Shown here one piece after another: positions 1-8,766 of a stretch of 64,000 nt of DNA. The position numbers and the translations under genes are program-made. Every line of letters starts with the position of its first letter. The stretch's first letter is position 1. The stretch comes from Methanoprimaticola sp047501175 (GTDB lineage Archaea; Thermoplasmatota; Thermoplasmata; Methanomassiliicoccales; Methanomethylophilaceae). The notes beneath the pieces were generated by a model. The model did no database searches, was not told where the DNA came from, and worked only from the letters and a program-made list of their open reading frames with translations. The stretch is taken from the NCBI RefSeq assembly GCF_047501175.1, contig NZ_JBEQWH010000005.1, positions 83,442 through 147,441 on the forward strand, read 5' to 3'.

Positions 1-76
1 CCGGATTTTCACTGGCTCTCAACACATATATAGGCTGTCCTGAAAACTGCTATATCCACACTCCGATATCAGGGCC

Positions 77-1609
77 ATGAAAGGATCCAACGTCAAGATC
101 ATGGCGGTGACCGCGGCAGTGATAGCGGTCATCCTGGTGGGCTCCTTCATCTTCGACCGCGAGAGCGGGGACATGGAGGGGCAGGTAATAATCCTGCACA
201 CGAACGACACCCACGGATTCTACGACGAGAACCTCGGGTTCGCCGCAGTCGCGGAGCTGAGGGACAGCTACGAGGCGCGCGGGGCAACGGTGTTCCTCCT
301 GGATGCGGGGGATGCGTTCCAGGGTACCGCGACGACCTCGCTGTCCCGCGGGGAGTCGTCCATAGACGTTCTGAACGCCGTCGGATACGATGTCATGTGT
401 CCGGGCAACCACGAGTTCGACTATACGCTGGACACCTATCTCGGATACGCCGACCGTCTCGAGTTCCCGACGATATGCTCGAACCTCGACTGGAGGGATT
501 CGGGGGAGAGCGTCTTCGACGAGTTCGCCGTCATCGAGCGCGATGGCGTGTATCTCGGCGTGTTCGGTCTCCTGACGCCTGACACGGAGTCGATGGTCAT
601 GGCCGGGTACATGGACGACGTGGTCGTCACCGACCCTACCGAGGCCGCGAGGGAGATGGTGGCCAAGCTGAGGTCGGCAGGGGCGGACTACATAGTCGCT
701 CTGACGCACATCGGGGTGGACCGTTCCTCCTCGTACACCTCCGACTACCTCGTCTCGGAGGTGGATGGGATAGACGTGTGCATCGACGGCCACAGCCACA
801 CGGAGATGGAGAACGGCAGGGTGGTCGACGGCAGCATCGATCTGATGCCCTCTGATACGATCGTCGCCAGCACCGGGACCGCGATATCGAAGATCGGGGT
901 GGTGGAGCTCTCCGATTCCGGGGTGACCGCCACGCTGTCGGACAGTCAGGACAGGGACCGCGAGGTCCAGGGCGTGATCGATGACCTCCGCTCGGGGATG
1001 GAGGGATATCTCTCGGAGAAGATCGGGAGCACCGAGATCACGCTCACCGGCGAGCGCACCCAGTCCCGTCTGGGGGAGGTTCTGGTGGGTGACCTGGCCG
1101 CCGATTCCATGCGCGAGTCCGCGGGCGCGGATGTGGCGATCGTCAACGGAGGGACGATAAGGCTGGAGATCCCCGTGGGGGACATAACCATAGGGGATGC
1201 GTACGGCGCATACCCGTTCGACAACTACGTGCAGGTGAAGACGGTCACCGGGTCGGAGCTCTACGACATCATGGAGACATCCGTCGGATGGCTCCCCGGG
1301 GCTGCCGGATCCTACCTGCAGGTGTCCGGGATGGTCGTGACGTACGACTCGTCCAGGGAATCGGGGGACAGGGTCATCGGCATCACCCTGTCCGACGGTA
1401 CGCCCATAGGCCTCTCGGAGACCTACGCCGTGGCATCGAACGACTACATAATGTCCAGCTCGGACTACCCGGCCCTTTCCGAGAAGGACGTCGAGTCGAC
1501 GCTGGACGTCATGGCGAGGGATCTCCTGATAGCTCACATCACGGAGATGGGAACCATCTCGGAGGGCGACATCCTCACCGGGCGTCTCATAGACCAATCC
1601 GCGATATGA
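77..1609 (+). CDS. Exported 5'-nucleotidase / UshA-type metallophosphoesterase
   Basis: The 510-residue product has an N-terminal membrane anchor or signal (about residues 8-26) and then a calcineurin-like metallophosphatase domain: HTNDTHG at 41-47, DAGDAFQG near 76-83, GNHEFD at 110-115, and later ALTHIGVD and DGHSHTE. These are the metal and catalytic motifs of the UshA/CpdB/NT5E family. The C-terminal half carries the 5'-nucleotidase domain (NGGTIR, YPFDNYV). The family hydrolyses nucleoside monophosphates or UDP-sugars outside the membrane; the exact substrate cannot be read. A TATA-like stretch lies at about 25-33. It converges on the DUF1638 gene across a hairpin. Confidence 0.9.
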   Translation: MKGSNVKIMAVTAAVIAVILVGSFIFDRESGDMEGQVIILHTNDTHGFYDENLGFAAVAELRDSYEARGATVFLLDAGDAFQGTATTSLSRGESSIDVLNAVGYDVMCPGNHEFDYTLDTYLGYADRLEFPTICSNLDWRDSGESVFDEFAVIERDGVYLGVFGLLTPDTESMVMAGYMDDVVVTDPTEAAREMVAKLRSAGADYIVALTHIGVDRSSSYTSDYLVSEVDGIDVCIDGHSHTEMENGRVVDGSIDLMPSDTIVASTGTAISKIGVVELSDSGVTATLSDSQDRDREVQGVIDDLRSGMEGYLSEKIGSTEITLTGERTQSRLGEVLVGDLAADSMRESAGADVAIVNGGTIRLEIPVGDITIGDAYGAYPFDNYVQVKTVTGSELYDIMETSVGWLPGAAGSYLQVSGMVVTYDSSRESGDRVIGITLSDGTPIGLSETYAVASNDYIMSSSDYPALSEKDVESTLDVMARDLLIAHITEMGTISEGDILTGRLIDQSAI

Positions 1610-1615
1610 AAAACC

Positions 1616-1635
1616 GAGGGGGATCGCTCCCCCTC
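1616..1635. terminator. Hairpin between convergent genes
   Basis: Arms GAGGGGGA and TCCCCCTC close a TCGC tetraloop seven bases after the stop of the nucleotidase gene and just before the stop of the opposing gene. It can serve both strands. The same layout, a stop codon, then AAAACC or a similar A-run, then a GC-rich hairpin, recurs in this window at 30408 and 53218. Confidence 0.6.
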
Positions 1636-1643
1636 ATCAATCC

Positions 1644-2261
1644 TCATGAGAGGGAGGCCGCCAGCTCCTTCGTCCTCCTGATCGTCTCCTCTATGCGGTC
1701 CAGGTTGCAGGTGCGGCAGTCGTGCTTCAGCTTCAAGCCCTCCGCGAACTCCTCGGACTTCTTGCGATACTCCTCCGTATTCCCTATCCCGGGGTCGATG
1801 AACAGCGTTCTCTCGTACGATGCGAATATTATGTCGAAGAAGAATGACGGGTCGTACCCCTCCATGGAGTCCAGGTGGAGCTCCTTTATGAGCCCGTCCA
1901 TGCCCTCCAGCGCCCATCCGGGCGATGAGAACCAGGTTCCGGCGCAGACCTTCTTCTCCCTCGCGTATTCCTCGGGTCCCAGAAGGACGTCTATGCAGTC
2001 CGCTCCGGGCAGCATCACCGCCGGGACATCGAACTCCTTCGTTATACCGTCCAGGGAGCTGCATATGGCATATCCCAGGAACACGACGTCCACCTTGCCT
2101 TTCATGGCGTTCACCTTCTCGAGCAGGACCTCCTTCATGTGAGGCGGGTCTTCGTGGAGCGCGAACTCGACATACTCCCGGTACACGAAATCGGGATCGT
2201 CCTTCGTGAGGTACTCTATCTCGTTTTTCAGGATGTCGCAAGCTATTATGGCGATCTTCAT
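1644..2261 (-). CDS. DUF1638 family protein
   Basis: A 205-residue cytoplasmic protein starting MKIAIIACDIL. The longer open frame upstream has no family similarity, so ATG at 2261 is chosen. Visible features are the glycine-rich stretch VDVVFLGYAICSS, MLPGADCIDVLLG and a cysteine pair CRTC near the C-terminus. DUF1638 proteins are common in methylamine-using methanogens and often lie near methyltransferase or corrinoid genes; their biochemical role is not established. No such partner is visible here. A TATA-like CATATATAAT lies at about 2289-2298. Confidence 0.8.
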   Translation of the reverse strand: MKIAIIACDILKNEIEYLTKDDPDFVYREYVEFALHEDPPHMKEVLLEKVNAMKGKVDVVFLGYAICSSLDGITKEFDVPAVMLPGADCIDVLLGPEEYAREKKVCAGTWFSSPGWALEGMDGLIKELHLDSMEGYDPSFFFDIIFASYERTLFIDPGIGNTEEYRKKSEEFAEGLKLKHDCRTCNLDRIEETIRRTKELAASLS

Positions 2262-2262
2262 G

Positions 2263-2276
2263 GTAACAATTGTCAC
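2263..2276. promoter_or_regulatory. Dyad at the start of the DUF1638 gene
   Basis: GTAACAATTGTCAC is a near-perfect palindrome (one mismatched pair) immediately upstream of the start codon and downstream of the TATA-like element, where an archaeal repressor would block initiation. It is only 14 bases, so this is a candidate. Confidence 0.3.
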
Positions 2277-2481
2277 ATACCAGTCGAAACATATATAATA
2301 GTCTGGTTGAAACTTTTTGAATCCGAATCCTCTACTCCATATTTTGTAGAAGATTCTCCGATGACTCATGTCCGATGCTGGACACCATTGCGATCCAAGG
2401 GTATGGACGGATATGTATGTGAGTCGACGAATATCCATCCATGATGCGGGCGGCACGGATGTCCCGCACCGCCCGTCGGAC

Positions 2482-3831
2482 TCAACTGCCCATTATGAAC
2501 TCGGCCATGTCGTCGATGACCGCCTGATCCACGTGTCCGCGCTTGCTGTACTCCAACGCGGTCCCCATGTACGGTCCATCCGACTCCATGAACAGGTGGT
2601 TCAGCCCGTCGTAAAGAGCGAACTCCGCGGCAGGGTCATCGGACAGCGCGCCTATCCATCTGACGTAGTCCACGTCGGCCAGGACCTGTATGTCGGTGCT
2701 TCCCTGCAGGAACAGCATCGGCACCGAAAGGGATCCCGCGATGGATGCCGAGTCGATGGAGTTGATGCTCCAGATGTAGTATCCGCTCTGTCCGAACACC
2801 ATGGTGGTCGCGCGTTCCACGTCGGTCATGTCCGCGAGGGCGTCCGCCTTGGCGAGCTCCCCTTTGATGTATGCGCGGTACCTCTCGGCATCCGGCAGAT
2901 CCCGGCACTGCGCCCAGATCTGGTCGGCCAGGATGTCCGTGATCGTCCGGGGGCTCCCTGCCAGGGACACGAACCCGTCGCAGTCCCCCTCGCACCTCTG
3001 GACGATGTACGGGGCCAACATGCCTCCCATGCTGTGTCCTACGATGTACACCTCCGAGTATCCCATCTCCTTGAGCATGCGTACAGCGGCCACCGCGTCG
3101 TCCACCGTCTCGTCGTCCACCGTGGCATATGCGGGGTTGTCCGAGAACTGGGGGTACGCGAACGTCCTCTTGTCGTATGCGAGGACATCGATCCCCTTCA
3201 GGGCGAGTCCGCGGGAGATGTCACGATACGGTTTGTTCACCATGACGGTCCCATCCCGGTCGTTCGGACCGGACCCGTGGACGATCACGGCGGCGATGTC
3301 ATTGGAGGACGTCTCGGAGGATGTCAGCGTCCCAGGCAGAGGGAAGCCGGCCCCTGCATCGACCGTGACATCCGTCTCGGTCAGACCCTCCGGCAGCTTG
3401 TCGAGGCCCTCCGGCTCATAGTAGCTTATGTTCAGGCTGGTGATGCTATCGTCGTCCGAGAACGAGATGGTCAGGAGAAGTCCCCATTCCGAATGCCTGC
3501 AGTATGCCTGGGACATGGTCTCGCCCCTGGACTGCCAGGTCTCCGTCCCCTCTATGGTCTCGAACGTTCCGATGCCGTACGTGTACTGGTCCCATATCAC
3601 GGACAGCCCATCGACGTCGCCGACCGCGGTCTGCATATTCGGGGCGCACCCGTCGTAGAATGTCTGGAACTCCCCGTTCTCCAGCATCATCACCGTATCG
3701 GTGACGATGTCGTCGTCCCCATCTCCCATGTCGGGCCGCGACTCCATCATATACGACGCGACCAGGATCGCGGCTATTATGACGGTGCATGCACCCAATA
3801 TCGCCAGATTGCGTTTGCTCAAAAGGTCCAC
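2482..3831 (-). CDS. Membrane-anchored alpha/beta hydrolase with N-terminal DUF3887-like domain
   Basis: 449 residues: an N-terminal anchor at about 9-27, an acidic linker, a DUF3887-like domain (about 40-140), then an alpha/beta hydrolase of the S33/serine aminopeptidase type. The oxyanion region reads VHGSGPNDRD (about 184-193), the nucleophile elbow is GHSMGG with Ser267, and the catalytic His is probably in GLNHLFM near the end. The two-domain layout is known from secreted hydrolases of Firmicutes and gut archaea. The substrate is unknown. It is transcribed away from the divergent MBL-fold gene. Confidence 0.8.
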   Translation of the reverse strand: MDLLSKRNLAILGACTVIIAAILVASYMMESRPDMGDGDDDIVTDTVMMLENGEFQTFYDGCAPNMQTAVGDVDGLSVIWDQYTYGIGTFETIEGTETWQSRGETMSQAYCRHSEWGLLLTISFSDDDSITSLNISYYEPEGLDKLPEGLTETDVTVDAGAGFPLPGTLTSSETSSNDIAAVIVHGSGPNDRDGTVMVNKPYRDISRGLALKGIDVLAYDKRTFAYPQFSDNPAYATVDDETVDDAVAAVRMLKEMGYSEVYIVGHSMGGMLAPYIVQRCEGDCDGFVSLAGSPRTITDILADQIWAQCRDLPDAERYRAYIKGELAKADALADMTDVERATTMVFGQSGYYIWSINSIDSASIAGSLSVPMLFLQGSTDIQVLADVDYVRWIGALSDDPAAEFALYDGLNHLFMESDGPYMGTALEYSKRGHVDQAVIDDMAEFIMGS

Positions 3832-3865
3832 CTATGCATCTGATGTGCTTTGGCGGTTATAAGCA

Positions 3866-4879
3866 GTGGTACGGTCCCCATTCGATGTGTTTTTAGGATG
3901 GACGATGTTCCCGGGATGTTTCGGAGGCGGAGAGGTGGACGCTAGACTGGAATCCATGGAGTCCTTTGACGTCAGAGGCAGGCATTCGGACTATCGCATA
4001 GTGAACGTGGGCGCGTTGCCCGGGTCGGAGGCGTTCCTTCTGGTCTCGGATGACGTGGCCGTACTGTACGATTCCGGATACGGCTTCTGCGGACCGGCCC
4101 TCGTGGAGAACATAGGGAGGGTCCTCGGCGACAGGCCGCTGGACTTCATCTTCATCACCCATTCCCACTACGACCACATACTGGGGAGTGCGCACTGCAC
4201 CAGGGAATGGCCCGATGCGAAGGTCGTCGCCAGCAGGCATACTTCAGAGGTCATCGCGAAGGATTCGGCGAAGAGGGTCATGAGGGAGCTGGACTCGTCC
4301 GCGGCGAGGCTGCACGGATTCAGCGGGTACGAGGACCTGACGGACCGTCTCCGCGTGGACATGATCGTCTCGGAGGGGGACACGGTACAGGCGGGCGGGT
4401 TCCGCTTCGTCGTGCACGAGTACCCTGGCCATACATTCTGCTCCATAGGCTTCCACTGTCCGGACGAGGGCCTCCTCATGTCCTGCGAGACGCTTGGCTT
4501 CTACACGGGGGAGGAGATGACCCCGACATATCTGGTGGGGTACCGTCTGACGTTGGATTCCATCGACCGTGCCCTGGACCTCGATGTCGACGTCATGATG
4601 CTGGCTCATTCGGGCGTGGTCACGGGACACAGGTGTCGCGAGCTCCTGGAGATGTCCAGGAGGTGTGCGGTCGGCATGGCGGAGGAGATCATCGGGGCCC
4701 ATGATGCGGGGATGGACTTCGAGGGCATCCTGAGGGTGCTCAAGGCCCGTCATTACACGGGTTACGCCAGGAGGATCCAGCCCGAGGCGGCCTTCGACAC
4801 CAATGCGAGGTACATGATCCCTATGATCATACGGGAGTTGGGCTCCGAACGGGCATCTGGGCCGTCCGACGACTCCTGA
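3866..4879 (+). CDS. MBL-fold metallohydrolase
   Basis: Metallo-beta-lactamase fold protein with the signature HSHYDH at 99-104 (two His, Asp and His for the dinuclear metal site), a later metal His in YPGHTF and a C-terminal AHSG. There is no signal peptide; the first about 20 residues are not conserved-looking and a start at a later Met (3902 or 3947) is possible. The hydrolysed substrate cannot be assigned; the family includes lactonases, glyoxalase II and arylsulfatases. Its 3' end overlaps the convergent sirtuin gene by about 50 bases. Confidence 0.75.
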   Translation: MVRSPFDVFLGWTMFPGCFGGGEVDARLESMESFDVRGRHSDYRIVNVGALPGSEAFLLVSDDVAVLYDSGYGFCGPALVENIGRVLGDRPLDFIFITHSHYDHILGSAHCTREWPDAKVVASRHTSEVIAKDSAKRVMRELDSSAARLHGFSGYEDLTDRLRVDMIVSEGDTVQAGGFRFVVHEYPGHTFCSIGFHCPDEGLLMSCETLGFYTGEEMTPTYLVGYRLTLDSIDRALDLDVDVMMLAHSGVVTGHRCRELLEMSRRCAVGMAEEIIGAHDAGMDFEGILRVLKARHYTGYARRIQPEAAFDTNARYMIPMIIRELGSERASGPSDDS

Positions 4880-5714
4880 GGGCCAGGTCCAGCGTCTCCG
4901 CGATGTCGGCATCGATGAGTATCGACCTGTCCCGGATCTCCTTCGGGCACACGGAATGCTCGTACCCTATGCAGGCGTATGTCGAATCAGGGTTCGAGTA
5001 CGTCATGTTCCAGAACGGGTACTTGATCCATCCGGGAGTGCTGGGGCCCACGCCCATCTCCAGGAACAGGACCTTGGAGCCGCCGTGCTCGCGGAGGAAC
5101 GACTCGTACCTCTCCTTGGACGCATGCCACCTCGCATCCTGGACGAACTTGTCGTCGCACCGCAGGTTGGGCACCATCCTCCCTCCGCACACCGGGCAGC
5201 GGGGGACGAGTCCGGAGGGCACGCGCATGTCCTTCTGTCCGATGACCATCTCCGATACGATGTCCCTGTCGTCGTACGTGTCGTCGGTGCACGCGTTCGC
5301 GCATTGCAGGAGACCGTAGTCGCCCTGCACCGCGAACACGCGACCCTCATCGAAGCCGTTCATGACGAACTGATGGTCCACGTTCGTGGTTATGACGAAG
5401 TGCTCCCTGTCCCTCACAAGTTGCAGAAGGTCGCGGTACGCCCCGTTCACCTGCACGTCGTAGCGGTTGTGCCAGATGTGGCGGCTCCACCACGCCCAGT
5501 ACGTCTCCTCGTCAGGGAACCTGCGGAACCCTCCCGTGTACATGTCGGTGATCCCGAACCGTTCCTCGAAATCGTGGAAGAGTCTGTGGAACCTGTCCCC
5601 GTCGTACGTAAGCCCCGCCGACGTGGAGAGTCCCGACCCTGCTCCGATGAGCACCGCGTCAGCATCCGAGACCGCGTCCGCGATCCCGGCCGGGTCATCC
5701 GAGTATGCTCTCAT
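4827..5714 (-). CDS. SirTM-like (class M) sirtuin, probable protein ADP-ribosyltransferase
   Basis: 295 residues starting MRAYSDDPAG. The NAD-binding motif GAGSGLSTSAG and the ITTNVDHQF motif are sirtuin-like. The position normally held by the catalytic His (in xHG) reads VQGD, so Gln replaces His, as described for SirTM enzymes that ADP-ribosylate proteins instead of deacylating them. A zinc module is visible (CANAC, then CPVCGG and a following LRC). The start overlaps the macrodomain gene by 20 bases, so the two are translationally coupled. In known systems the partner macrodomain removes the modification. Known SirTM operons also carry a GcvH-like target protein and a lipoate ligase; neither is seen here. 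Confidence 0.8.
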   Translation of the reverse strand: MRAYSDDPAGIADAVSDADAVLIGAGSGLSTSAGLTYDGDRFHRLFHDFEERFGITDMYTGGFRRFPDEETYWAWWSRHIWHNRYDVQVNGAYRDLLQLVRDREHFVITTNVDHQFVMNGFDEGRVFAVQGDYGLLQCANACTDDTYDDRDIVSEMVIGQKDMRVPSGLVPRCPVCGGRMVPNLRCDDKFVQDARWHASKERYESFLREHGGSKVLFLEMGVGPSTPGWIKYPFWNMTYSNPDSTYACIGYEHSVCPKEIRDRSILIDADIAETLDLALRSRRTAQMPVRSPTPV

Positions 5715-6483
5715 AGATCCTCCTGTCCTTGTCGGTGAACACATCGAACACCACGTCCAGGCCGGTCCTCGGAAGTATCCGGGACACGGTGTCCACGGCG
5801 ATCTCCGCCGCCTCCTTGCCGGGGAATCCGAACACCCCTGTGGATATGCAGCAGAACACTATGCTCTCGAGTCCGTTGGCATCCGCGAGCTCCATGCATG
5901 AACGGTAGCATGATGCGAGATCGTCGCGATGCCTCCCGGTGAGCTCGCCGCGGACGATCGGGCCGACCGTGTGTATGACGTTCCTGGCCGGGAGGTTGTA
6001 TCCGGGCGTGATCCTGGCCGAGCCGGTAGGTTCGGGACGTCCCTGCACAACCATCTCCTCGGAACATCTCTGGCGCAGCTGGATCCCGGCGAAGGTGTGT
6101 ATGCAGTTGTCTATGCATGCGTGATTCGGTTGGTAGCATCCGGTCATCCCCGAGTTGGCTGCGTTCACGATGGCGTCCGCCTCGATCCTGGTTATGTCGC
6201 CCTGCCAGAGGCGGATGCGCGGACGGACCTCCGGGATGTCGCGGACCCTGACCACACCCTTCTCCTCGCGCCTGAGGGACAGGTACGCATCCTGGATGCG
6301 TATGAGCTCGTCGGACGCGGGTCCTGCCGGGCGGACGTTCATCAGGGCGCGGAGCAGGTCGCGCTGTCCCTGCACGTCATCCGGGATGCGTATGCCGGAG
6401 TATCCGGGCGACTCCCCTATCAGGGCATCGATGAGGGACGTTCTGAGCCTGTCCACTTCACTCTTCGTATCGGCCGTCATCAT
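5695..6483 (-). CDS. Zinc-type macrodomain ADP-ribosyl hydrolase
   Basis: 262 residues starting MMTADTK. After an approximately 90-residue helical N-terminal region, the macrodomain begins at IRLWQGDITRIEADAIVNAANS. The insertion CYQPNHACIDNCIHTFAG has the Cys/His content of the zinc-dependent macrodomains that partner SirTM sirtuins. GPIVRGE, CCISTGVFGFP and the final VFDVFTD complete the fold. The expected activity is removal of ADP-ribose from proteins modified by the neighbouring sirtuin. The start overlaps the nitroreductase 3' end and the stop overlaps the sirtuin start. ATG 6480 is an equally good start. Confidence 0.85.
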   Translation of the reverse strand: MMTADTKSEVDRLRTSLIDALIGESPGYSGIRIPDDVQGQRDLLRALMNVRPAGPASDELIRIQDAYLSLRREEKGVVRVRDIPEVRPRIRLWQGDITRIEADAIVNAANSGMTGCYQPNHACIDNCIHTFAGIQLRQRCSEEMVVQGRPEPTGSARITPGYNLPARNVIHTVGPIVRGELTGRHRDDLASCYRSCMELADANGLESIVFCCISTGVFGFPGKEAAEIAVDTVSRILPRTGLDVVFDVFTDKDRRIYESILG

Positions 6484-7057
6484 ATCGTCCCACGACGATG
6501 CGTTCCGGATACGTCCTGGGCTTCGCTTCGGGGAACCCGCCGTCAGGATATCCGAGTGCGATGTGGACCGCGGCCGTGTACCCTTCCGGGATCCCGTTCT
6601 CCGCGACCAGCCTGCGGCCGATCTCCGAGTCGAAGGTCTCCTCGGCCCTGCCGAGTATGCAGGACCCGATGCCCATGGAATATGCGGCGAGCGCGATGTT
6701 GGATGCCATGATCCAGCAGTCCGGCGCGGTGTAGAGGAAGTCGCCGGGTCCGAACAGGGTGATGACGGTCGGGGCATCGTAGAACGCGTTCTTGATGCTA
6801 GGGTCGTCGGCGATGCTCGGCTCGTCCACGGAGACGTAGTCGATCCCGGAGGACACCCGTCCGTGGAATGCCGATCTGTTGATGCGTCCCAGCGCCCTGT
6901 TTATGTTCACATCCCTGCAGACCAGCGTCACCGTGGTCTGTCTGTTGCCCGCGTTGGGCGAGTATGCCGCGGCATCCAGGATCCTGTCCAGGTCCTCCAT
7001 CGGCACCTGCCTGTCCTGGAACCTGCGTATCGTGCGGCGTTCCTTCATCCCTCTCAT
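6458..7057 (-). CDS. Nitroreductase-family flavoprotein
   Basis: 199 residues. RRTIRRFQDRQV at the N-terminus and AAYSPNAGNRQ are the FMN-binding signature of the nitroreductase fold; GIGSCILG and the C-terminal ALGYPDGGFPEAKPR are also typical. The enzyme is an FMN oxidoreductase using NAD(P)H or reduced ferredoxin; its substrate is unknown. It lies between the FMN/ferredoxin gene and the macrodomain gene in the same operon, about 13 bases after the former. A start at the second Met (7048) is possible. Confidence 0.85.
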   Translation of the reverse strand: MRGMKERRTIRRFQDRQVPMEDLDRILDAAAYSPNAGNRQTTVTLVCRDVNINRALGRINRSAFHGRVSSGIDYVSVDEPSIADDPSIKNAFYDAPTVITLFGPGDFLYTAPDCWIMASNIALAAYSMGIGSCILGRAEETFDSEIGRRLVAENGIPEGYTAAVHIALGYPDGGFPEAKPRTYPERIVVGRYDDGRYEE

Positions 7058-7070
7058 GATCCCGTTCGTC

Positions 7071-7685
7071 TCAAAGCCTCCCTATGGACATGGACGGGCA
7101 GTTCTCCGCACAGCGCCCGCAGTGCAGGCAGTGGCTCTGATCTATGCGGTACGGCCTTCCCGGGACGATGGCGCCCTGGGGACAGCCCCTCGCGCATGTG
7201 CCGCAGCCGGTGCAGCCGTCGGATATCACGAACCCCTTGTCTTTCGTAACCGCACCTCCGATGCCGTATGTCCCGCGGTCTATCGGGCGGACGCCCAGGT
7301 TGAAGTACTCCAGGGTGGCGGACCTGACCTCGAACACGATGCCGATGTCGCGCGTCTCGCCGGGGTACACGTTGGACAGGTACGGCTGCTCGTCGAATAT
7401 GACGGACATCCACCTCTCCTGGTCCTCGGCGGGCGTCGCCCTACCGGAGATGCGGATCATCTCCTTCCTGGAGGTGTATCCGAGCGCTTGGAAGCGGCCG
7501 TCGTCCATGAGCTCCCTGCAGAACCCCTTCCCCCTTGCGGTGAAGAAGTACATGGCGTCCGGCTCGTAGTGGATGGCGCTTATGTTGCGGACCTGTGGTG
7601 ACCCGTTCCCGTCAACGGTGGCGAACGCCAGGATCCCGGCCTCCTCGAGCCTCCTCATGCATCCATGTGCGTCCATCTCAGTCAC
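7071..7685 (-). CDS. Pyridoxamine-5'-phosphate-oxidase-like flavin protein fused to a 2x[4Fe-4S] ferredoxin domain
   Basis: 204 residues. The first about 140 residues form a split-barrel FMN-binding domain (AGILAFATVDGNGSPQVRNISA, YFFTARGKGFCRELMDDGRF). The C-terminus carries two [4Fe-4S] motifs, CTGCGTCARGCP and CLHCGRCAENCP. Such fusions can pass electrons between ferredoxin and flavin. The start overlaps the last codons of the radical SAM gene by 8 bases, so the two are probably co-translated. A role in supplying electrons to the radical SAM enzyme or the nitroreductase is an inference from this coupling. Confidence 0.85.
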   Translation of the reverse strand: MTEMDAHGCMRRLEEAGILAFATVDGNGSPQVRNISAIHYEPDAMYFFTARGKGFCRELMDDGRFQALGYTSRKEMIRISGRATPAEDQERWMSVIFDEQPYLSNVYPGETRDIGIVFEVRSATLEYFNLGVRPIDRGTYGIGGAVTKDKGFVISDGCTGCGTCARGCPQGAIVPGRPYRIDQSHCLHCGRCAENCPSMSIGRL

Positions 7686-8715
7686 ACTCCGGGACTATGA
7701 CCTTCCAGCACTGGGGGTCGGGTGCGTACATGTCGCCTGTCGCGCCCGCGGCGACCGCGGGGCATCCGCGGCAGAAGCGTAGCAGCTCGCACCTGGAGCA
7801 CTTCTCGAACCTCTCGTACTCCCTGTACCTGTCCATCCCGGGTCCGGTGAACAGGTCGTACAGGTCGTCCGTGAGGGCGTTGCCGATCCTGCTCTCCATG
7901 CGCCTGCAGGCGTATACCGAGCCGTCTGGCAGGATGGTCACATGGCAGTTCCCGCAGTTGCACCCGTCGTAGACGTACTCGTCGTCGGGGTACCCGTCCG
8001 GGTCGAACAGCCCCTTCTCGTAGAGGAAGAGGGTCCACAGGTGGTCCTTCAGGTTGAACGTGGTGCCGCAGTCGCGGTATCTCTCGAACCTCCCCCAGCA
8101 CTCCCCCAGCATCCAGCGGTACTCCTCGGGGGAGCAGCAGGTGTCCGCGCTGTCGGCATCCGGGCAGTAGCGTGCGAACGAGAATATGTCCGCATTGTTC
8201 TCCACCGCGACGTCGACGAGCTCGGGGATCTCCCTGAAGTTCCACTTGGAGACGGTGGCCATGATCGCGACGTCGATGCCCGCCCCCCTCAGGACCGGTA
8301 TGGCCCTGAGCGTGGCCCCGTAGGAGCCGAGGCAGCGTATGCGGTCGTGGGTGGCCTCCAGGCCGTCCAGGGACAGCTGGTACTTCAGACAGCCGTCCTC
8401 CCTGAGTCTCCTGCACACATCGTCGTTCAGATGGAACGGGTTCCCGAGGATGGCGAAGGGTATGCCATGCTCCCTGAGCTTCCCGGTGAGGGTCCAGAAC
8501 ATGGGGTGGAGTATCGGGTCCCCTCCGGTGAGGTATACGTATGGGATGCGCTCCGCCCTCTCGCAGAACGATTCGATCTGGAGGATGGTCCTGTCCATGT
8601 CGTCCAAGGTCATCTCCTTGAACTTTGCATGGCTGCCGAGCGCGTAGATGTAGCAGTGCTTGCATCTCTGGTCGCATGCTTCTGTGATGTGCCACTGGAA
8701 AGCGAAGTAGTCCAT
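7678..8715 (-). CDS. Radical SAM/SPASM peptide maturase
   Basis: 345 residues. The radical SAM cluster motif is CDQRCKHC (CxxxCxxC) at the N-terminus, with YLTGGDPILHP as the SAM-binding GGE-like motif. The C-terminal SPASM region has many cysteines: CNCGNCH, DGSVYACRRMESRIGN, CSRCELLRFCRGCP and a last Cys in PQCWK, enough for auxiliary [4Fe-4S] clusters. SPASM enzymes modify ribosomal peptides. The gene follows the ACGS/ACGA repeat peptide by 51 bases. I recall an NCBIfam rSAM/SPASM 'ACGX system' family, and this pair matches that description. Confidence 0.9.
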   Translation of the reverse strand: MDYFAFQWHITEACDQRCKHCYIYALGSHAKFKEMTLDDMDRTILQIESFCERAERIPYVYLTGGDPILHPMFWTLTGKLREHGIPFAILGNPFHLNDDVCRRLREDGCLKYQLSLDGLEATHDRIRCLGSYGATLRAIPVLRGAGIDVAIMATVSKWNFREIPELVDVAVENNADIFSFARYCPDADSADTCCSPEEYRWMLGECWGRFERYRDCGTTFNLKDHLWTLFLYEKGLFDPDGYPDDEYVYDGCNCGNCHVTILPDGSVYACRRMESRIGNALTDDLYDLFTGPGMDRYREYERFEKCSRCELLRFCRGCPAVAAGATGDMYAPDPQCWKVIVPECD

Positions 8716-8735
8716 GTTCCACCTGGGTAAGTGTC

Positions 8736-8756
8736 GCCCCGTCGCAGGGACGGGGC
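8736..8756 (-). terminator. Intergenic hairpin between repeat peptide and maturase genes
   Basis: Perfect 8-base arms GCCCCGTC and GACGGGGC with a 5-base loop lie in the 51-base gap. Such a hairpin commonly makes the upstream peptide transcript more abundant than the enzyme transcript, by partial termination or by protecting a processed 3' end. No long T-run follows it. Confidence 0.6.
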
Positions 8757-8766
8757 AGGTTTGGGT

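Noticed and set aside
50..1597. A 515-codon open frame antisense to the nucleotidase gene, and many similar long antisense frames elsewhere (for example 28932-30404, 41831-43225, 45051-46283)
   Set aside because: They mirror real genes, have Arg/His/Asp-rich translations without any family motif, and arise from the strong codon bias and GC content.
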